NCBI GenBank assembly: GCA_003244105.1
Contig: QHBK01000003.1
Location: forward strand, 224,396-288,395
Source: Candidatus Eremiobacter antarcticus
GTDB taxonomy: Bacteria; Vulcanimicrobiota; Vulcanimicrobiia; Eremiobacterales; Eremiobacteraceae
DNA: 64,000 nucleotides
Direction: 5' to 3'
Made by a program: the position numbers and the translations under genes. Of the stretch, positions 31,483 to 38,443 are shown piece by piece. Every line of letters begins with the position of its first letter. Within the stretch, counting starts at the first letter, position 1. Below the pieces are notes generated by a model. It had not been told where the DNA came from and made no database searches. It saw only the letters and a list, made by a program, of their open reading frames with translations.

Positions 31483-31498
31483 TGTGACGCGGGTCACG
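31483..31498. promoter_or_regulatory. CRP/FNR-like palindrome upstream of pilB
   Basis: TGTGA, six bases, then TCACG at 31483-31498. This differs from the E. coli CRP consensus (TGTGA-N6-TCACA) only in the last base. It directly follows the LptA-like stop and lies 105 bases before the PilB start. No promoter is clear beside it and the match could be by chance. Confidence 0.3.
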
Positions 31499-31602
31499 CG
31501 GTCCGACAGCGTCCGTGCATCCCGTGAGTTCCTTCTCCGATGAACATAACAGCGCCGCACGCTTTTTAGCCCTGACGGCTTGCGCCGTATGAAGGAAACC
31601 TG

Positions 31603-33288
31603 TTGCTCGATTTCATCTCCAAGAAGTTCACCGACGTGCTGGTCGAACGAGGGCTGCTGAACCAAAACCAGCTCGCCACGGCCATAAAGACAGCGGACTC
31701 CCGCAAAGAACCCCTGGAAAAGGTCCTGGTCGACCAGCGCCTCGCGCCCAAAGACGACATCATGTGGGCCCGCGCTGAAGAGCTCGGGAAGATCTACGTC
31801 GACCTTTCAAACCGCAAGATCGATCCCGAGATGGCGAAGCTCATCCCGGAGAACGCTGCACGACGCTATCATCTCATCTGCCTCGGGAAAGTCGAGAACA
31901 AGATCACCCTGGCGATGGCCGATCCCACTGACATCCTGGCGCTCGACGAGGTGCGGGTGCGCACGGGCCTGATCCCTGAAGCGGTCCTCTCCTTCATCGA
32001 CGACATCGACCGGGCGCTGGAGAATTGTTACTCCGAGGGCGACAGCAAATGGCAATCGATCGTCGGCGAGACCGGCGAGTCCATGGACCTGGTCAAGCAG
32101 GAAGAGCTGCCGGATGAAGTCATGGTCGATGCGCCCATCGTCCGGCTGGCAGACCTGATCGTCACACAGGCCATCAGCCAAAAGGCCTCCGACATCCACA
32201 TCGAACCATTCGAGAAACAGCTGATCGTCCGCTATCGCACCGACGGCCTGCTGCGCGAAGTGATGAGCCCGCCCAAAGCGCTGCAAAGCGCTCTCATCTC
32301 GCGCTTCAAGATCATGGCGAATCTGAACATCGCGGAGAAACGCATACCCCAGGATGGGCGCATACAGGTCAACGTCAAAAACGACCGCTACGACCTGCGC
32401 GTGTCGGCGCTTCCCTGCTTGTGGGGCGAGTCCATCGTCATGCGCATCTTGGACCGCAAGAGCGTCATGGTCGATCTCGATGCGCTGGGATTCCATGCCG
32501 AGCTGCTCGAGAAATGGAAACAGCTCATCACGTTGCCCAACGGCGTCATCTTGGTCACCGGACCGACGGGCTCGGGCAAGTCAACAACGCTCTATGCGAC
32601 GCTGAACACCATCAACCGGCCGGATACCAAGATCGTGACCATCGAAGACCCGGTCGAGTACAACATCCAAGGCATCAATCAGGTGCAAGTGCATCCCAAG
32701 GTCGGCCTGACGTTTGCCGCCGGCTTGCGCTCGTTCTTGCGCCAGGACCCCGATGTCATGATGGTCGGAGAGATCCGCGACCATGAGACGGCGCTGATCG
32801 CCGTGCAGTCCGCACTGACAGGCCATCTCGTGCTGTCAACATTGCACACGAACGACTCGGTGTCGGCTGTCACCCGTCTGATCGACATGGGAGTAGAGCC
32901 CTTCTTGCTCGCGTCGTCAGTGCAAGGGGTGATGGCGCAACGCTTGGTGCGCAAGGTGTGTTCCGTGTGCAAACGCTCGGTGAAAGCCGTGCGCGCGGTC
33001 GCTGCGAAGTTCGAAGAGCACGGCATCGCCGCTTCATCATTGCGGCTCGTGCGCGGTGAGGGCTGTGACGTCTGCGCAGGAAGCGGCTACAAAGGCCGGG
33101 CTGGCATCCATGAGCTGATGGTCATTTCGGACGACATCCGGCGCATGGTTTTGGAACGGGTGTCCACTGCGGACCTGAAGCAACTAGCACTGAAAGAGGG
33201 GCTGAGAACGCTGTATTATGACGGGCTGGTGAAGGTTGCCGCCGGTGTCACGACGCTCGAAGAGGTGCTGCGCGTCGCGGCCGAATAG
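31603..33288 (+). CDS. pilB: Type IV pilus/type II secretion assembly ATPase (PilB/GspE)
   Basis: A 561-residue hexameric secretion ATPase. An N-terminal GSPII_E_N domain (about 1-150) precedes the RecA-like ATPase: Walker A GPTGSGKSTT near residue 320, the Asp box IEDPVEYNIQGINQVQV, Walker B DPDVMMVGEIRD, the His box TGHLVLSTLHTND, and the tetracysteine zinc motif CSVC near 452 plus CDVC near 488. The TTG start at 31603 is supported by AAGGAAA six to twelve bases upstream. No pilin or other pilus genes are within the window, so PilB and GspE cannot be separated by context. Confidence 0.9.
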   Translation: MLDFISKKFTDVLVERGLLNQNQLATAIKTADSRKEPLEKVLVDQRLAPKDDIMWARAEELGKIYVDLSNRKIDPEMAKLIPENAARRYHLICLGKVENKITLAMADPTDILALDEVRVRTGLIPEAVLSFIDDIDRALENCYSEGDSKWQSIVGETGESMDLVKQEELPDEVMVDAPIVRLADLIVTQAISQKASDIHIEPFEKQLIVRYRTDGLLREVMSPPKALQSALISRFKIMANLNIAEKRIPQDGRIQVNVKNDRYDLRVSALPCLWGESIVMRILDRKSVMVDLDALGFHAELLEKWKQLITLPNGVILVTGPTGSGKSTTLYATLNTINRPDTKIVTIEDPVEYNIQGINQVQVHPKVGLTFAAGLRSFLRQDPDVMMVGEIRDHETALIAVQSALTGHLVLSTLHTNDSVSAVTRLIDMGVEPFLLASSVQGVMAQRLVRKVCSVCKRSVKAVRAVAAKFEEHGIAASSLRLVRGEGCDVCAGSGYKGRAGIHELMVISDDIRRMVLERVSTADLKQLALKEGLRTLYYDGLVKVAAGVTTLEEVLRVAAE

Positions 33289-33330
33289 CGCCGCGAACCG
33301 CCCGCGCGCGGAGCCGCCAGCCGCGCCCCC

Positions 33331-34668
33331 TCATTTGCCACGCTCCCATCCCCGCTCGCCAGCTTCATAGAACTTCCGGCCGTCAAGCTCGTCCGGGAGA
33401 TGCGCTTGCTTCACCTTGGCATCCGCGAAATCGTGGGCGTACTGATACCCCTTGCCGTAGCCGAGTTTGCGCATCAGAGCGGTCGGAGCGTTGCGCAAGT
33501 GCAGGGGAACCGGCAGCGCCCCCGTCTCCTCAACGGCTTGACTCGCAGCCATGTAGGCTCGCAGTCCTGAATTGCTCTTCGGCGCGAGCGCCAGGTACAG
33601 CGTCGCCTCCGTGAGCGGGTAGAGCGCTTCCGGCATGCCTATGAGGTGCGTCGCCTGTTGCGCGGCGACGGCGACGCTGAGCGCTTGTGGGTCGGCCAAG
33701 CCCACGTCCTCGGATGCGAGAATCACCAGTCGCCGGGCCACGAACATGGGATCTTCGCCCGCTTCCAGCATCCGCGCAAGCCAGTACACGCCCGCGTCTG
33801 GGTCGCTATCGCGCAGCGACTTGATGAAGGCGGAAATGACGTCGTAGTGCTCGTCACCTGCGCGATCGTAACGAAGCGCTCGCCGCTGCAGCGCCTCTTC
33901 GACGTCCTCGCTCGATATAGCGGCAGCTCCGGCGCGCCCGGACGCGATCTCCGCGGCGAGCTCCAACGCGTTGAGGGCCACGCGCGCGTCGCCGCCTGCG
34001 AGCGCGATCAGCTTGGCGCGCGCGCTCTGCCCTAACACGGCCGCGTTTCCCAGTCCGGACGTGCTATCGACAAGCGCGCGGTCGAGGATGGTCCCAATCT
34101 CCTCATCGCCCAAAGGCGACAACACGAAAACGCGCGTCCGCGAGAGCAACGCCTTGTTCACCTCAAACGACGGATTTTCAGTGGTGGCGCCGATCAGCGT
34201 CACGTCCCCGCGTTCCACATGCGGCAAGACCGCATCTTGCTGCGCTTTGTTGAAGCGGTGGATCTCGTCGACGAGGACGATGGTGGAGCGGCCGTGGCGC
34301 GCTCGCGCCTGTTTGGCTTCGGCGATCGCCTTCCGGAGATCGGCTACACCTGCCGAAACGGCCGAGAGTGTGATAAACCGCGCATCCGTGGACTTTGCGA
34401 TCAGTCGTGCAAGCGTGGTCTTGCCGCTGCCCGGCGGGCCCCACAGGATCATCGACGGGCAGGCTCGGCGTTCAATCGATGTGCGCAGCACGCTGCCGGG
34501 TCCTACGAGGTGCGGCTGCCCGACGAAGTCATCCAACGTCTGCGGACGCATGCGCGCCGCCAGCGGGGCACCCTGCGGCAGCGGTTCGTCAGCGCTGCCA
34601 TGCGAAGCGCTGCGGACATCGCGCGCAGATCCGCGTGCGGTACCGAACAGGGAAGGGTCTGAGTCCAC
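33331..34668 (-). CDS. rarA: Replication-associated recombination protein RarA (MgsA)
   Basis: A 445-residue AAA+ clamp-loader-like ATPase acting at stalled replication forks. Features: ARMRPQTLDDFVGQPHLVG, Walker A GPPGSGKTTLA, Walker B VLVDEIHRFNKAQQDA, sensor 1 LIGATTENPSFEVN, arginine finger LLSRTRVF, and the C-terminal tetramerisation part with LASEDVGLADP and YKKYGYQYAHD-like LGYGKGYQYAHDF. It has a non-conserved N-terminal leader of about 30 residues. It diverges from the cysteine desulfurase with 53 bases between starts. Confidence 0.95.
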   Translation of the reverse strand: MDSDPSLFGTARGSARDVRSASHGSADEPLPQGAPLAARMRPQTLDDFVGQPHLVGPGSVLRTSIERRACPSMILWGPPGSGKTTLARLIAKSTDARFITLSAVSAGVADLRKAIAEAKQARARHGRSTIVLVDEIHRFNKAQQDAVLPHVERGDVTLIGATTENPSFEVNKALLSRTRVFVLSPLGDEEIGTILDRALVDSTSGLGNAAVLGQSARAKLIALAGGDARVALNALELAAEIASGRAGAAAISSEDVEEALQRRALRYDRAGDEHYDVISAFIKSLRDSDPDAGVYWLARMLEAGEDPMFVARRLVILASEDVGLADPQALSVAVAAQQATHLIGMPEALYPLTEATLYLALAPKSNSGLRAYMAASQAVEETGALPVPLHLRNAPTALMRKLGYGKGYQYAHDFADAKVKQAHLPDELDGRKFYEAGERGWERGK

Positions 34669-34721
34669 GCACGCAGTTTCGGCGAGCAGGCTGGGCTGAC
34701 CCCGCGACGAAGCGCGCCCGA

Positions 34722-35912
34722 ATGGAACGCATCTACTTCGATAACGCTGCGACCACGGCCGTGCGCCCAGAAGTCATCGAGGCCATGCTGCCCTTTTACG
34801 ATCGCCTCTACGCGAATCCGTCCAGCCTCCATTCCGGCGGCCAGCGCGTGCAACGGGCGCTGCATGAGGCACGAGCGCGCACGGCCGCGGCGTTGGGCGC
34901 AATGCCCGAAGAAATCGTGTTCACCGGCGGCGGTTCGGAGGCGGACAACCTGGCGATCTTCGGCACCATGGCGCGCGCGCGGCAACGAAATGAGTTCCTG
35001 ACGAGCGCCATCGAACACCACGCCGTGCTGCACGCCGCCGAACGTTTGAGGCGCGGCGGCTTTGTCGTGAAGATGTTGCCGGTGGATCGCGAAGGGCTCG
35101 TCGATCCGGACGCGCTGCGCCAGGCGCTATCCTCACGGACAGCGCTCGTCAGCATCATGCATGGGAATAACGAGATTGGGACATTGCAGTCGATCAGCGA
35201 GCTTGCGGCCATCGTCCACGAGCACGGCGCGCTGTTGCACACGGATGCCGTACAGACGGTCGGCCACCTCGACGTCGACGTACGCCGATTGGACGTCGAC
35301 ATGTTGTCGCTGTCGGCTCACAAATTCGAAGGACCCAAGGGCGTCGGCGCGCTGTTCATGCGCAGCGGCGTGAAGCTCGAACCGCTGCTCGTCGGCGGCG
35401 GCCAGGAAGACGGGCGGCGAGCGGGTACGGAAAACGTGCCCGGCATTATCGGGCTTGCGCGAGCGCTGGAGCTCGCGATCGCCGAGCTTGACGCCACGAG
35501 GCCGCGGCTGCAGGCGCTGCGGGATGAGATCATCGAGCGCATGACAGCTGTGATTCCCCGCACGCACGTGAACGGATCGCGCAGCTCGCGACTGCCGCAC
35601 AACATCAACGTGCGTTTCGATGGCATCGAAGGAGACACGGTCGTGATCGGGCTCGACGTCGCGGGCATAGAGATTTCGACGGGCAGCGCCTGCACGTCCG
35701 GCTCGCTCGATCCGTCGCACGTCATGACCGCACTTGGTCTGACAGCGGCGCAAGCGCGCGGGGCGGTTCGCATCTCTCTTGGACGCAATAGCACGCGCGA
35801 GCATGCGCGCCGGCTCATCGCAGTGCTCGAGCCGCTCATCGCCCGCTTGAGAGACCTGTCGGCGTCGCTCGTCGCGCAGCCAAACGGACGCGGCTCCGCG
35901 GCGTCGGCGTAG
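34722..35912 (+). CDS. Cysteine desulfurase (NifS/IscS family)
   Basis: A 396-residue class V PLP enzyme releasing sulfur from cysteine for Fe-S clusters or thiolated tRNA. It begins RIYFDNAATTAVRPEV; the PLP lysine is in SAHKFEGPKGVG and the persulfide Cys in STGSACTSGSLDPSHV. The motif with the extended SACTSGS loop fits the group II/IscS type. ATG 34722 is used although the frame is open upstream, because the family begins at this residue. No IscU or MnmA neighbour is present. Confidence 0.92.
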   Translation: MERIYFDNAATTAVRPEVIEAMLPFYDRLYANPSSLHSGGQRVQRALHEARARTAAALGAMPEEIVFTGGGSEADNLAIFGTMARARQRNEFLTSAIEHHAVLHAAERLRRGGFVVKMLPVDREGLVDPDALRQALSSRTALVSIMHGNNEIGTLQSISELAAIVHEHGALLHTDAVQTVGHLDVDVRRLDVDMLSLSAHKFEGPKGVGALFMRSGVKLEPLLVGGGQEDGRRAGTENVPGIIGLARALELAIAELDATRPRLQALRDEIIERMTAVIPRTHVNGSRSSRLPHNINVRFDGIEGDTVVIGLDVAGIEISTGSACTSGSLDPSHVMTALGLTAAQARGAVRISLGRNSTREHARRLIAVLEPLIARLRDLSASLVAQPNGRGSAASA

Positions 35913-36017
35913 GCCGGAAAGGCAGGCGATTGAGCCTGACGGAAGAAGCCTTGGCCTCGCCCGTTCGCAAAGCGCGAGGATCCACTCGGCAGCAACCAAA
36001 GGACGAATGCACCCATC

Positions 36018-36431
36018 ATGACCGCGCAAGACTTCATGTGGCTGAGCCTCGGGCTTGCCGCCCTGATCATCGCGATCGCACTCGCCTTCCTGTGCGCCAG
36101 GATGGGCAAGGTGCTCGACCGGACCCAGGAGACCATGGGCCGAGTCGAACGCATGTTGGATTCCATCGCGCAACCGGTGACGGCGACGCTGGACCATGTG
36201 GGCGGCGTGGCCGGCAATGTCGATACTATGGTGAGCCGGGTCAATCGCGTCACCGAAACGATTGAGAAGGCGACCACCGGTGTCGCGCGGGCAGCAGATG
36301 CGGCGCAAGCAGCCGTCTCTCCGGCGGTGGCGAACGTGGTCGGCGTCGTCGCCGGCGTTTCCAAAGGCGCTCAGGCGTTTTTCCGGTCTCGGCAGAACAA
36401 CGGCTATTCCCGTGACAGGGATGAAAGTTGA
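36018..36431 (+). CDS. DUF948 (YtxG-like) membrane protein
   Basis: A 137-residue protein with one N-terminal membrane helix (FMWLSLGLAALIIAIALAFLCA) and a long amphipathic helical part with heptads (DRTQETMGRVERMLDSIAQPV) and Val/Ala-rich helices, as in DUF948 proteins. In Bacillus, ytxG-ytxH is a general-stress operon. Here it heads the ytxH, rsbV, rsbW, sigB series. Function in homologues is unknown; a membrane-bound coiled coil. Confidence 0.75.
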   Translation: MTAQDFMWLSLGLAALIIAIALAFLCARMGKVLDRTQETMGRVERMLDSIAQPVTATLDHVGGVAGNVDTMVSRVNRVTETIEKATTGVARAADAAQAAVSPAVANVVGVVAGVSKGAQAFFRSRQNNGYSRDRDES

Positions 36432-36467
36432 TCTCGACTTCTTCGTCGACGCTAAAGGAGCAAGCAG

Positions 36468-36815
36468 ATGGACCAGGACGGCCGTAACGGCTCAGGGTTA
36501 GGTTTTTTCTCGGGGTTTGTCATCGGCGGCCTCGTGGGCGCGATCGTGGCGGTCGTGTTGGCGCCGCAAAGCGGTGAAGAGACGCGCGATCTCATCCGGG
36601 GCAAAGCGAACGAGATGAAGGGCAAGGCCATGGACCTCGCCTCCGATCTCAAGGACCGCGCATCGACGGTCGCGGACGATCTGCGTTCGCAGGCCGATCA
36701 GTTGGGCAAGCGCGGCCGCGACACGTTCGACACCTTGCGCAACCGGGCCGAGGACGCCGTCGACACCGGTCGCGAAGCCCGTCAGTCCAAAATGCAAGAA
36801 TACGAGAACGAGTAG
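36468..36815 (+). CDS. ytxH: YtxH-family stress protein
   Basis: A 115-residue protein with a Gly-rich N-terminal membrane helix (GFFSGFVIGGLVGAIVAVVLAPQSGEETRDL), the exact YtxH hallmark of GxxxG helix followed by LAPQSGxETR, then a charged helical tail of LEA-like repeats (DLASDLKDRASTVADDLRSQ). AAGGAG lies 10-15 bases before the ATG. Sits three bases from the next gene, rsbV. Role unknown; homologues are sigma-B controlled. Confidence 0.85.
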   Translation: MDQDGRNGSGLGFFSGFVIGGLVGAIVAVVLAPQSGEETRDLIRGKANEMKGKAMDLASDLKDRASTVADDLRSQADQLGKRGRDTFDTLRNRAEDAVDTGREARQSKMQEYENE

Positions 36816-36818
36816 CGG

Positions 36819-37166
36819 GTGGATATAAAGGTCGGAGTCCGCGAGCTCAACGGCGAGCGCAACATCAGCATCGTCGATCTCAATGGAGAGATCGACGTCT
36901 ACACATCGCCCAAGGTCAAAGAGACGATCATGGAGCTCATCGACGCGGGCCACTACGCCCTCGTGATCAACTTGGAGAAGGTCCGTTATATCGACTCGAC
37001 CGGTCTGGGCGTCCTGATCGGTGGGCTCAAGCGCGTGCGCGAGCACAGCGGCGCGGTCAACCTCGTGTGCACGAACCCGCAGATCAAGAAGATATTCGAC
37101 ATCACAGGCTTGGTCAAGATCTTCGGCATCTACGAAACCGAAGAGGCGGCGTGCGGGAACCTGTAG
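36819..37166 (+). CDS. rsbV: Anti-sigma factor antagonist (STAS domain, RsbV/SpoIIAA)
   Basis: A 115-residue single STAS domain. The phosphorylatable serine is S60 in RYIDSTGLGVLIGGLKR. Unphosphorylated, such proteins bind the kinase RsbW and release the sigma factor. The start is GTG 36819. Its 3' end overlaps the rsbW start by 16 bases. Confidence 0.93.
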   Translation: MDIKVGVRELNGERNISIVDLNGEIDVYTSPKVKETIMELIDAGHYALVINLEKVRYIDSTGLGVLIGGLKRVREHSGAVNLVCTNPQIKKIFDITGLVKIFGIYETEEAACGNL

Positions 37167-37591
37167 CCCCACAATCGGAAACATCCGAACGGGGCAACAT
37201 CGTCGAGCTGCGCATCCCCAGTCGTGCGGAATGGGTCGGCGTGGCACGTTTGGCGGTCGCGGCCATCGCCAGCCGTTTGCAGTTCCCGATCGAGGACATC
37301 GAGGACCTCAAGCTTGCGGTGGCTGAGGCGTGCACGAACTGCATTCAGCACGCCTCCCAAAGCGAGGCCGTGCGCATCCGCTTCCAGATCGACAGCGATA
37401 AGGTCGTCGTAACCGTCCAAGACACGGGTCTGGGATTTTCGGGCGCCGAGGTCGCGCCCAAGCAGCTCGGGGAAGCCAAAGAGAGCGGCCTCGGCGTCTT
37501 TCTCATCCGTTCTCTGATGGACAACGTGGAGTATGAGCTGAACCCGGAATCCGGCACAAAGCTCACGATGACGAAACACCTCCCGACCTAG
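37151..37591 (+). CDS. rsbW: Anti-sigma factor serine kinase (RsbW/SpoIIAB type)
   Basis: A 146-residue GHKL-ATPase. N box: AEACTNCIQHAS; G1: VQDTGLGFSG; G2: ESGLGVFLIRSLMDNVEY. It would bind the downstream sigma factor and phosphorylate RsbV at Ser. The start is placed at GTG 37151, inside rsbV; the conserved domain begins at about residue 18 (IVELRIPSRAEW), so a somewhat later start is possible. Four bases before sigB. Confidence 0.92.
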   Translation: MREPVAPQSETSERGNIVELRIPSRAEWVGVARLAVAAIASRLQFPIEDIEDLKLAVAEACTNCIQHASQSEAVRIRFQIDSDKVVVTVQDTGLGFSGAEVAPKQLGEAKESGLGVFLIRSLMDNVEYELNPESGTKLTMTKHLPT

Positions 37592-37594
37592 CTC

Positions 37595-38383
37595 ATGAGT
37601 TCGCATCAAGCCGCCTCTCCCGAGGGGCTCGAGGAGCGGTTCGACCGTGAGCGTACGCGTGGACTGTTCGCAGCGTTTGGCCATGAGAAGGATCCGCGCG
37701 TGCGCGACGAGCTTGTGGTGGCGCACCTCAATCTGGTGCGCTATCTGGCCGTGCGCTTCGCCAACCGCGGGGAGGCGCTGGACGATCTCATCCAAGTCGG
37801 CACGGTCGGACTCATAAAAGCGATCGACCGCTTCGACACCGGTCGGGGTGTGGAGTTCACGACGTACGCGACCCCGACGATCATCGGCGAAATCAAACGC
37901 TACTTCAGGGATAAGGGATGGGCGGTGCGCGTGCCGCGCCGGCTGCAGGAGCTCAACTTGGCCGTGAACCGAGCCGTCGAGAACGTCTCGGTGGAACTGG
38001 GTCGCGCGGCCACCGTGTCGGATCTGGCGGAGCGCCTCAACGCCACCGACGAAGAGATCATCGAAGCCCAGGAGCTCGGTCAGGCCTATAACCTGCTGTC
38101 GCTCGACTCAGAGCTCTCCGTCGACGGCGACGCCAAGTCGACGACCCTGCTGGACTACCTCGGCCGCGAAGATTCCGAGCTCAACTTGCTCGAAGACAAG
38201 GCGAATCTGGCGCGCGGTTTCGAGCTCTTGGACCGGCGCGAACGGATCATCCTGTATCTGCGCTTTTACGAGAACATGTCGCAGACCGAAGTCGCGCGCA
38301 GGCTGAATGTTTCGCAAATGCACGTGTCGCGTCTGCAGCAGCGAGCGCTGGAAAAGCTCAAGAAGTTCCTCAAAGAAGAATAG
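37595..38383 (+). CDS. sigB: Alternative sigma factor of the SigB/SigF/SigG group
   Basis: A 262-residue sigma-70 family protein without region 1.1. Region 2: VAHLNLVRYLAVRFANRGEALDDLIQVGTVGLIKAIDRFD (seen in the usual order), with the SigB-group FTTYATPTIIGEIKRYFRDKGWAVRVPRRLQEL block; region 3 from LNLAVNRAVE; region 4 with ERIILYLRFYENMSQTEVARRLNVSQMHVSRLQQRALEKL. Controlled by RsbW and RsbV encoded just upstream. No RsbU/RsbP phosphatase that would start the switch is present in the window. Confidence 0.94.
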   Translation: MSSHQAASPEGLEERFDRERTRGLFAAFGHEKDPRVRDELVVAHLNLVRYLAVRFANRGEALDDLIQVGTVGLIKAIDRFDTGRGVEFTTYATPTIIGEIKRYFRDKGWAVRVPRRLQELNLAVNRAVENVSVELGRAATVSDLAERLNATDEEIIEAQELGQAYNLLSLDSELSVDGDAKSTTLLDYLGREDSELNLLEDKANLARGFELLDRRERIILYLRFYENMSQTEVARRLNVSQMHVSRLQQRALEKLKKFLKEE

Positions 38384-38443
38384 CCATGCGCTCAGGCCAA
38401 CTCCCCTGATGGGGGCGGCTCGAGCAAACCCCCGCCACACGCT

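Noticed and set aside
38400-38443. CCCC-TGAT-GGGG hairpin between sigB and alaS as a terminator
   Set aside because: The stem is short and is not followed by T residues; the genes may be co-transcribed.
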